64,000 nt of DNA from the NCBI GenBank assembly GCA_963678675.1, contig OY783191.1:27300955-27364954 (forward strand), read 5' to 3'. Within the stretch, counting starts at the first letter, position 1. Every line of letters begins with the position of its first letter. A program made the translations under genes and the position numbers. Positions 55,593 to 64,000 of this stretch are shown one piece after another. Below the pieces are notes generated by a model. It saw only the letters and a list, made by a program, of their open reading frames with translations. It had not been told where the DNA came from and ran no database searches. The DNA comes from Xiphydria camelus. Its lineage: Eukaryota > Arthropoda > Insecta > Hymenoptera > Xiphydriidae.

Positions 55593-56813
55593 GACGAATA
55601 GTGGTGAATGTGACAGATGCTCCGTGTAGTTTGCTAATCGTTTGCATTTTTTTTGAATAATCGAGTTAGTGAACGGACGCAGTGCTACTTTTCTCTGGAT
55701 TCCTGTGCATAAAGAGCAGGAAAGGAGAAGGCAGCATCTCAGAAGAATTGCCATCAGATAAGTTACTTTCTATCTGACCATTCTAACCTCACTTTGATTG
55801 CGTATGAAGAACAAATATCTTTGTGAATATTCTATTTTTTGTTTTCAGCGTCATGCGAGCACGGGACGAATTAATGGTTTTTCTTCTCCGTCAACAAGCC
55901 GTGGCAGAAAAATAGGAGATGCAATGGAATTGGAGCACAATAATCAAGTAGGTAATTACTTTATCATTATTTTTTCTCTATCGATATATTTCCTCTTTCG
56001 TACTATCACAAGTTCCAATTTATACACGACCTGTCAAACCTGAAGTGTACATGTACCTCACTTCTATTTCATCTCTTCTTCGTCTCTGGTGTAACGACGG
56101 TCAATGAGGGATCAGTGATACCGATTAGGGGGTTCGAGGGTTATTCCTTATTCTTTCCATCACAGCATCGATATTTTGCTGCACCTGTATTCTTCTGGGA
56201 CTTCCTAAAATAATTATAAAAACCCCATATAATTCAGCCCGAGCAAGTACAATCTTATCGAGCTGTACCTTATCGAGGAGATCTTTCGACATAATGATTC
56301 CAAAACGTTTTTATCGAGAAATATATATTTCTAATATACGGTAGTGTTCACGAATATTGTAAAATATCGCAGGAATGTTACAGAAAAGTTACTTGCAAAA
56401 ACGTGCTTTGTGAGGTGTAAATGATGATATTTTATAATTTCCATCTTTACACATCCGAGGCGAAGAAGAGATGAAATAGAAGTGAGGTACATGTACACTT
56501 CACGTTTGATAGGTCGGTATATAAATTGAAACTTGTGATAGTATAATACGAAAGAGGAAATATATCATTTTTAATAATTCTGTCGTTATTATCTATAGAA
56601 AGGTTAACTCAGATTAATATAGTTTCTTAATTTCTATGTAGAGTAAGTTCGGTATATTTTGTAAATAGTGAAATGCTGGATATAATTGTGTTATTTATAA
56701 TTTGTTACAGAAATAATGCGGCTCAATTTTATCCAGGACTCCAAATCGAATGCGAACACGAGGGAGTTTCTTTCGAACGAGGGATCATCCACTTGTTCCA
56801 AGAACCAGTTGGA

Positions 56814-56996
56814 TTAGTTCATTCGGCGAGCTGGATCTGCTGCCTCGAGTGCAAGTACGTGCGTCACTTTGTATGGATGAAGATTTTCATCCTTCAATAT
56901 CCTCCCAACCGTAAACTTGCTGATTCTAACCTCTGTTGCCACAGCTCGAATATTCGTTCGAGGGTTATTCCTTATTCTTTCTAGCACAGAGAGCAT
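56814..56996 (-). pseudogene. Mariner/Tc1-like HTH fragment
   Basis: ERIRNNPRTNIRAVATEVR and FTVGRILKDENLHPYKVTH: same HTH and linker as at 38.0 kb. A 4-bp insertion (AGAG, near 56990) breaks the start. No catalytic domain. Confidence 0.6.
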
Positions 56997-58006
56997 CGAT
57001 ATTTTGCTGCACCTGTATTCTTCTGGGACTTCCTAAAATAATTATAAAAACTCTATATAATTCAGCCCGAACAAGTACAATCTTATCGAGCTGTACCTTA
57101 TCGAGGAGATCTTTCGACATAATGATTCCGAAACGTTTTTATCGAGAAATATATATTTCTAACATACGGTAGTGTTCATGAATATTGTAAAATATCGCAG
57201 GAATGTTAGAGAAAAGTTACTTGCAAAAACGTGCTTTGTGGGGTGTAAATGATGATATTTTGTAATTTCCATCGTTACACCAGAGGCGAAGAAGAGATGA
57301 AATAGAAGTGAAGTATACTTGTACACTTCACGTTTGATAGGTCGGTATATAAATTGGAACTTATGATAGTATAATACGAAAGAGGAAATATATCGATAAA
57401 GAAAAAATAATAATAAAGTAGTTATTCCATTATTGTAATCCAATTCCATTGTATCCCTTATTTTTCTGCCACGACTTTGATTATTGATAGTGGATGGATC
57501 AACCAATAAATTTGATTTTTCTTCACTATATCAACAATCAAAGTCGTGGCAGAAAAATAAGGGATACAATGGAATTGGATTACAATAATGGAGTAACTAC
57601 TTTATTATTATTTTTTCTTTACCGATATATTTCCTCTTTCGTATTATACTATCACAAGTTCCAATTTATATACCGACCTGTCAAACGTGAAGTGTACATG
57701 TACCTCATTTCTATTTCATCTCTTCTTCGCCTCTGGTATAACGATGGAAATTACAAAATATCATCATTTACACCCCACAAAGCACGTTTTTGCAAGTAAC
57801 TTTTGTGTAACTTCCAAAGCGATATTTTACAATATTCGTGAACACTACCGCGTATGTTAGAAATATATATTACTCGATAAAAACGTTTCGGAATCATTAC
57901 GTCGAAAGATCTCCTCGATAAGGTACAGCTCGATAAGATTGTATTTGTCAGGGCTGAATTATATGGGGTTTTTATAATTATTTCAGGAAGTCCCAGAAGA
58001 ATACAG

Positions 58007-58250
58007 GTGCAGCAAAATATCGATGCTGTGCTAGAAAGAATAAGGAATAACCCTCGAACGAGTATTCGAGCTGTGGCAACAGGGGTTAGAATCAGCAAGT
58101 CCACGGTTGGGAGGATATTGAAGGATGAAAATTTTCATCCATTTAAAGTGACGCACGTCCATGCACTCGAGGCAGCAGATCCAGCCTGATGAATGAACTA
58201 ATGCAACTGGTTCTTGGAACAACAAGTGGATGATCCCTCGTTCGAAAGAA
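58007..58250 (+). pseudogene. Mariner/Tc1-like HTH fragment adjoining DUF4806 exons
   Basis: MQQNIDAVLERIRNNPRTSI ... KSTVGRILKDENFHPFK, ending HALEAADPA; the following W-F-L-E-Q-Q part is in another frame. It lies on the same strand and 40 bp upstream of the first DUF4806-like exon. The other copies lack that continuation. Confidence 0.6.
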
Positions 58251-58290
58251 ACCCCCTCGTTTCGCATACGACTTGGAGTCCTTCTTGCAG

Positions 58291-59062
58291 GACAATAACT
58301 TGAATCTTCCATTCCAAGATATATCAGATCTTACGGCATTCGATGACAAATTGGAGGATACCAAATTCCGCGAGGATTTTGTAAGTTTTACGTTTCAATT
58401 AGTTACTCATATAATGTATTAAAAATATTACATACATTACAAATTCTAACTTTACTTTCAGATTTCTTTTCTCAACTCGCCCATGGATATAGAGAGAAAT
58501 ATCTCCAAAAGCGTGGTGAGCATCATGAAGAAATATCTAGCAAAAGATCTGGTTATTAGATTCACAAATGTCCGCAAAGCGTCTACAAGTTTCTCCTTAA
58601 AGAGTTCAGGCTCCATCAGTGTATAATAGGTGAGAGTGATTAATATTTTTTCATGTAAATTATTGTTTTTGTAATATATTTACGAAGTAAGAACCGTTCA
58701 AAGTAATGATTGCAATACATCATTTTGTAATGTTTTTTGTCAGATGCCGTAATTCGAAGGAGCAGCAAGGAAGCCCCTTCTTCAGAGAAGGCAGCCATCG
58801 AGGCCATTGGATCGGCTTTGGCTTAGGGGCCATCCATATATTACGTAAGACGTTTGAGGGGGAGGGGGGGTGTGAATATTTCTTACACTGTATGTAAATA
58901 CAGTGTAAACTGTATGTACAAGTATCTTACACTGGGGGGAGGGGGAGTTAAAAAGAGGCCAAAAACGTCTTACGTAATATATGGATGGCCCCTTACGTAA
59001 GGGACTGGGACGGAGGACGACGAGAAGGCAGGAAAGTCCAACGCGGAGCGTGGCATCCGTGA
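58291..59062 (+). pseudogene. DUF4806-like domain, three exons
   Basis: Exon A 58291-58380 (acceptor CTTGCAG, donor GTAAGT; LPFQDISDLTAFDDKLED), exon B 58462-58629 (acceptor TTTCAG, donor GTGAGA; SVVSIMKKYLAKDLVIRF) and exon C 58744-59062 (acceptor TGTCAG). The pattern 'LP..t...L..l...L.d..fR' then a helical part, then A-I-x2-A-I and a Gly/Arg tail fits DUF4806, a domain expanded in insect genomes and of unknown function. A 1-bp shift in exon B near 58605 and a MITE in exon C (58826-58992) disrupt it. Across the MITE, exon C stays open when one TTA is kept. Confidence 0.55.
58826..58992. mobile_element. 167-bp MITE, TTA duplication
   Basis: GGGGCCATCCATATATTACG and CGTAATATATGGATGGCCCC, flanked by TTA (58823-58825, 58993-58995). 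A widespread arthropod MITE type with G-rich patches inside. Inserted in exon C of the DUF4806-like gene. Confidence 0.8.
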
Positions 59063-59141
59063 AGCCGAGGTGGCAACGCCGGGGGCGAGAATACGACAGA
59101 CGACGGCGCGAGAACGAGTAGCTGCAGCGAGTAGATTTTAA

Positions 59142-59962
59142 GGGGCCCATACACTGTCAAACATGTTTGCGCAACGCAGGTTTGCGCAACGCTGCGTTGC
59201 GTAACTGCATCATCCATACACTGTCAAACAAGTTTGCGCAACACTGCGTTGCACAACTGCATCATCCATACACTGTCAAACAAGTTTGCACAACGCAGCG
59301 TTGCTGCATCATCCCTCCAAAATTCCCTATTCTGAATAGTCGTCATTATCACAAGTGAACCTGGATAGGAGGATAGAGGAAAGAGGATAGAGGGTGAACT
59401 CCGGATACTCGTAGAGATAGATCGCTGGTAAGACGTAGGAAGGGAACAGAGGCGTGCGAAAGACTTCGGGAAGACACGCAGATGCGTCGAAGTTCCGTGG
59501 TGCGGTCAAGAGATGAACGTACACGCGTCTCGATGTAGTAATTTATGATAGGACGGATGCGCGTCTCGATAGGGTGACGCGCTTCCTGATGGCTTTATTT
59601 ATGATAGGTCGACACACTTCTCGTTAGCTTAATTTATGATAGGTCGACCCTGGATGGTAAACAAAGGGTGCTCGTAGGGAAGGCAAAGCGTATTCCCGCG
59701 AGACTATTGAAAATGAGGAAAAGGTCGAGGACCCCGTCCCCCGCCCCGCCCGGGGCGCCGGGGAGCCCGTTGCGCAAAAGATTTCAAACACTTTTGAATT
59801 TGGTCAAACATTTGCGCAACGCATCAAAAATCGCCATACACTGTCCAGCAAGTTTAAAGTTTGTCAAACATTTGCGCAACGCATCAAACACCGCCATACA
59901 CTGTCCAGCAAGTTTGCGCAAACGCTGCGTTGCGCAAACTTGCTGGACAGTGTATGGGCCCC
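59142..59962. mobile_element. TTAA-flanked MITE with internal tandem repeats
   Basis: GGGGCCCATACACTGTC and GACAGTGTATGGGCCCC, flanked by TTAA (59138-59141, 59963-59966). The unit CCATACACTGTC...AGTTTGCGCAACGC is repeated three times at the left and twice or more at the right. An unrelated middle (59330-59750) may be another insert. Confidence 0.65.
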
Positions 59963-59977
59963 TTAAAGTCTCTTAAA

Positions 59978-60188
59978 GCGCGTTGCCACGAGTCGACTCA
60001 AGTCGAACGACTTGGTAGTTCGACCGTATAGTCGACTTAAAATTTCTTTGTTATTAGTCGAATCGAACGAAGTAGCTCGTCTTGTGACTTCATGCGATTC
60101 GACTAATAACAAAGAAATTTTAAGTTGACTATATATATACGGTCGAACTACCAAATCGTTCGACTTGAGTCGACTCGTGGCAACGCGC
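59978..60188. mobile_element. 211-bp hairpin element
   Basis: GCGCGTTGCCACGAGTCGAC and GTCGACTCGTGGCAACGCGC; arms ~85 bp with AAATTTCTTTGTTATTAGTC, loop ~40 bp. No coding. Confidence 0.75.
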
Positions 60189-61196
60189 CATTTTTAGCTT
60201 GCCCGGTCTGCTCACGACTTCGTGCTTGTTTTTTTGCATAGTGTATATATATTTAAATAAATATAGTGTATGTAGTGTAGTGTATATAGTGTATGATAGA
60301 GCCCTAAAAACTGTAGAATACGTTTATATTATTATTATTTCTTACTGTATGGCCTTGGCCTTTTACATTATTAATCGCACCCTAATCCCCCTTGCATATA
60401 AATCTATAAAATATGAAAATAGAAAATTCTTAAATTGTACTTATGAAAAACTAAGGACACCCGCGCGTATGATTTGTGTCAATCATTATTCCGCTTCAAT
60501 ACGTTTATATTTTCCTCTTGTACATTTTATGAAAAAATATAAAATCTTATTAATTATTATTAATCTTATTATTCATTATTTAATCTTATTATTCATTAAA
60601 AGTAACATTTCAGGTTGATTGGGCATAAATAGGGTTACCCAATTGGGGCCCAATGGTTGAGAAAAAATTATTTGGTAGATTTTAGAGGCATTTTAATTTA
60701 CAGTACAGAAAAAGCTTGAAATTTTAAGTAAACAGAGGCTTGTAATTATTGAAATAATCAACTTGGGGGCATGAGAGTAGTTCATTCCAAAAATACTGAT
60801 AGTATAAACATTCCCTGAAAATTTCACATTAATCTGAGAGAGAGCTACGGTTTTTAAGATACAATGTACGGAAGGTTAGAAAAACATGTTTTGAGAAAAA
60901 CAGGTTTCTATGAAAAGTTCTAGGTTCCAGCTCACATAAATCAAACAAAATGAACTCTCATAGCGGCGGCAATTTTGAACGTAGCGCGGTGAGGTCCTCA
61001 CTAAACTCTCCGGAAGAGTTCTACTTTCATAAAATGCAATAAAAAATCGATTTTTTGAAAATTCTAGACTTGATAACCCCCTTAAGAACAAAGAATTATA
61101 TGCGACATAAAGGGTCTTATGCATTTGCTGTTTCCCATTCACACTCACGCATTGCATATGAGGTAGATCCTCGAAAACACCTGGTATACCGAATAT
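60189..61196. other. AT-rich sequence, nothing recognised
   Basis: A 139-codon frame at 60199-60618 is low-complexity and AT-driven; no domain. TTACCCAATTGGGGCCCAAT at 60635 links to the 55-kb repeats. Confidence 0.35.
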
Positions 61197-61198
61197 CC

Positions 61199-61606
61199 CA
61201 GGAGAATTCGAGCAAGTGCTGATACCTATGGCCGATAACTTGAAATTTGACTTCGGCAGTGTTTGCCGACGGTTGAAAATTTGATAGTTATGAGTTGGCT
61301 TGAGAAGAGTGCGCTGTGTGTGCTGCGTGAGGGCGAAAAGTGTCAAACGTTTGATTTCCCGATAGCTGTCAATTAGGGAGATCGAAGTGTTTCATCTATT
61401 ATTCAATACTTCGACCTCCCGAATTGATAGCTATCGGGAAATCAGACGTTTGACACTTTTCGCTCTCACGCAGTATACACAGCGTACTCTTCTCAAGCCA
61501 ACTCAAACTATCAAATTCTCGACCGTCAGCAAACACTGCCGAAGTCAAATTTCAAGTTATCGACCATAGGTATCGGCACTTGCTCGAATTCTCCTGGGAC
61601 ATACGG
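61199..61606. mobile_element. Foldback element, complete (408 bp), TA duplication
   Basis: CCGAATATCCCAGGAGAATT and AATTCTCCTGGGACATACGG, flanked by TA (61197-61198, 61607-61608). Inner arms carry GACTTCGGCAGTGTTTGCCG and GAAATCAGACGTTTGACAC words shared with 1596-1970. Confidence 0.8.
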
Positions 61607-61610
61607 TATA

Positions 61611-62852
61611 GCGTAGATGCGGGCAAAAGTCCGCTACGGGGTAAAGCGGCCCACTCACGAGGCAATTTGCAGGGGCCAATCTGCAGGGCACAATCTGCAG
61701 GGAAATCGGGAAGCCGCCTACTCACACGGCAATTTGCAGGGGCCAATCTGCAGGGTCCCATAGGATTTACATGGAATTGGAGAGGGGAGCAGGGAGATTG
61801 GATCGACTGAGCATCCAACTTCCCTGTTTAGGGAGGCGGGTCTAAAATGGACCCAATCGACCCACTCACGCGGCAATCTACAGGGACCCTACAGATAGGC
61901 CCCTGCAAATTGCCTCGTGAGTGGGCCGCTTAAGAGTCCGTTTTTGTACTGCGCAGGTTAGAAGAAAGTAACCGACGTTCCATGTAGCAGTTGTCATGAC
62001 TCTTTCGAGGGGTAAGGTGCTGGTATACTTGATTCGTGAATTTCCGTAAGCATAGAGTTAAAAATGTGAGGTTAGTTCAGAAATGATCTTTCTACTATAA
62101 TTTTTCGAGTGGACTACTTAAGGAATTAATCTTAGACGTAAACATTTAGACAAATACTAGAGTGTGAAACTTATTACCGGTTTAGTAGGCTATTTACCCA
62201 TGTTGTTGTTTTTGTCGGTGTTTTCGTCTTTTGTGAGTTACTAATTTATGATTAAAACCTTGATGGTTCGGGGCAAAAATCCGCGGCTCTCTGACGTACA
62301 CTATTAATATGTTTAGAAGCTTGTTAAGTTCTTTTATTCTTTTATTTTATTTTAAAAACTTGTTTTATTTTTAACTAAAGAAGCGTTAAAAACTTATGTC
62401 TAACGATGTTGTTGGTATTAATATGTATAGCTATCATCTAGTTAAGCATTCGTACTGAGTATAGTTTCTTATTTTAGTGTAGGTATAGAAAATGTAGGTA
62501 TATCTAGTTACCAAAAAAAAGTGTTGTCTGGTATTGTAGTGTTGTAAAAAAAAGTGTATCCACTGATTTATTTAACATCGACTTTTACTCCATGAATAGG
62601 ATTTTTGCCCCATAGACATAGGACTTTTACCCCAAACTATGGGGCAAAATTCCTGGTTTGCAAGAAAAATGAAACTTAAGATATGTATAATAAATTTATT
62701 TATAGTTTTTTTGATTATGATCTATAGAATAAAGTAGTAATATTATATATATTAACTACACACACACACACAAAGACATTATTTAAATTCTAAAAAATGG
62801 CACACATTCTGACATTTATTCCTTAGGTGCGGGCTTCTGCCCCCATCTACGC
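61611..62852. mobile_element. Pogo-type element, 1.24 kb, TA duplication
   Basis: Ends GCGTAGATGCGGGCAAAAGT and TTCTGCCCCCATCTACGC, flanked by TA (61609-61610, 62853-62854). GGGGCAAAA/TTTTGCCCC words recur at 62272, 62604, 62630 and 62643. A MITE lies near its left end. Its left flank is the foldback's right TA. Confidence 0.65.
61645..61930. mobile_element. 286-bp MITE, TAA duplication, internal repeats
   Basis: AGCGGCCCACTCACGAGGCA and TGCCTCGTGAGTGGGCCGCT, flanked by TAA (61642-61644, 61931-61933). GGCAATTTGCAGGGGCCAAT occurs twice near the left. Harbinger-like duplication. Confidence 0.75.
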
Positions 62853-63462
62853 TACTGCTATTGCTACGGACTCAAAACTTCAGGCTATGTTTGGAACCTT
62901 AACGGCTAACAAATTTTTATGATTTCATCGACTCATTGTATAATCCATACTTAAGGCCAGTGTCAAAAGTAATATCATTGGCCTGTTCTCTTTCATCGTA
63001 ATCACACATGCTGGAATCCTTAAAAACACGACTTCGAAAAAAATCTATTGCTGCTATTTATGAAGCTATAGAGATCTATTAAGAATCTATCAGACTCCAT
63101 TCTAAAAGAATAAGAAATATAACTTTTCTGAAATTTCATAATTTATTTTTAAAAATACTTATATCTCTAGTCTAGAAAGAGATCGATTGAAATCTCTTTA
63201 GGATCAATCGGGACCTATGAATTCTCTATCGATACGTAACGAAAATTTCCATTTTCGAAGATTTTTCAAAAATCGTATGCAGTTTTGCAGTTTTGCAGTC
63301 TTTCATATATTGGAACATCGAAAAACCCGGGTTCTCGTGAGATCTATTGATGCTACAATTTAGGAGAGATATGTTAAGGATCTATCAAATTCCATTTTGA
63401 AAGAATAAGAAATGTCACTTTTCTAAAATTTCATAATTGTCTATACTTATACAGCATGTCAG
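62853..63462. repeat. Direct duplication, ~295 bp apart
   Basis: 63050-63150 (ATCTATCAGACTCCATTCTA, AAGAATAAGAAAT) is repeated at 63345-63450. The middle matches the opposite strand of 48340-48490. Confidence 0.5.
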
Positions 63463-64000
63463 ACAAGAAACGCCGATTTTTGAACTTCTCTGACATTTGA
63501 TTTCGGTAGTGGTTGGGACGGTGCTCTAGTAATTTATAGTTAGAGTTGGCTTCAGGAGAGTGCATATGATAGAAATGGAAATGGACATATTGTTACTGTA
63601 ACTGTGTAAATTGATGAATCTGCCCCACAGATTGGGGCAGTTTTGTCATTACGTAGGGGTAGATTCTTCACAATAATTTAGGTCTAATTTCTTATTATAT
63701 TTTACTGAGAACGTATACAGGGTGAACCAGGTTCAACGTCATTTTTTTTATATGTGATAGAATAACACGAAAAAAGTACTTTCATAAGAAAATTTTTTTC
63801 GAAAATGTTTCCTAACAAAGATAGAGGGTGTCAGTTTCGAAGAAAAAATGGTTTTCTCATCATAACTTCTAAACTACTTGATCGATTGCCATGAAATTTC
63901 GCACACAGACTAATGTAATACAGCTCTAAGTAATGATCAAATAATTTAAAGAAATTCTCCAGTGGCGTAGATACTGGGGGCCGGTACCCCCCTTTCCCCC
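63463..64000. other. Half foldback and unassigned end
   Basis: 63540-63565 (TTAGAGTTGGCTTCAGGAGA) is an arm fragment of the 1.6/61.2-kb foldbacks. ATCTGCCCCACAGATTGGGGC at 63617 and ACAGGGTGAACCAGG at 63718 could be further element ends running past the window. Confidence 0.35.

Larger units (their letters stand above)
55800..58250. repeat. Inverted array of mariner-like segments
   Basis: Plus-strand start piece 55850-56100, a minus-strand unit 56110-57530 and a plus-strand unit 57530-58250 form an inverted pair centred at ~57530 (TCAACCAATAAATTTGA, AAAGTCGTGGCAG on both sides). Units match 37.3-38.9 kb. Confidence 0.65.

Noticed and set aside
60199..60618. 139-codon frame with hydrophobic stretches
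   Set aside because: AT-rich low-complexity sequence; Ile/Leu/Tyr content follows base composition, with no signal or family pattern.

Overview
The window looks like repeat-rich insect genomic DNA. A parasitoid, ant or sawfly-like hymenopteran is my best guess from the transposon mix, but nothing in the sequence fixes the species. I find no complete ordinary host gene. What can be supported is almost all mobile DNA: complete and broken transposons, MITEs, large palindromes (foldback elements), microsatellites and two GC/CpG-rich islands that may be host promoter or 5' exon regions (20.1-20.7 kb and 24.6-26.8 kb).

Layout. 0-7 kb: an element with ~300-bp terminal inverted repeats (TIRs) holding a broken SWIM-finger transposase end, several foldbacks, a decayed 30-bp coding minisatellite and a 1.2-kb palindrome. 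7.5-15.4 kb: one broken Mutator-like transposase gene with a C-terminal DEDDh exonuclease domain. It is cut after codon 4 by a 4-kb PIF/Harbinger element, which carries an apparently intact Myb/SANT gene plus an inverted decayed copy, and is cut later by a pogo-type element. Removing each insert with one target duplication restores the reading frame. 16-24 kb: a pogo element inside a tandem duplication, a Harbinger element with TTA target duplication, TTAA MITEs, and a palindrome containing a 41-bp insertion.

26.9-36.0 kb is a Russian doll: pogo-type element > TTAA (piggyBac-like) element > pogo-type element > TA-duplicating MITE with a 5S-rRNA-like segment > young Ty3/gypsy-type LTR retrotransposon. 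The last has LTRs that look identical by eye, one 1499-codon gag-pol ORF, a tRNA-Pro-like primer site and a 4-bp target duplication. A second uninterrupted copy of the 5S-bearing MITE lies at 36.3-37.3 kb and gives the empty site of the retrotransposon.

37-64 kb: repeated inverted copies of a mariner-type helix-turn-helix fragment, one next to DUF4806-like exons; a long-TIR element containing a broken gypsy gag-PR-RT; a GA/GGGA microsatellite; an inverted pair of 1.8-kb elements with zinc-finger-like exon remnants; further pogo elements, TWA/TTAA MITEs and foldbacks. The recurring themes are TA-targeting elements with family-specific terminal motifs, and palindromic elements ending in CCGTATGTCC that sit end to end. 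All element boundaries come from reading both ends by eye; percent identities were not computed.
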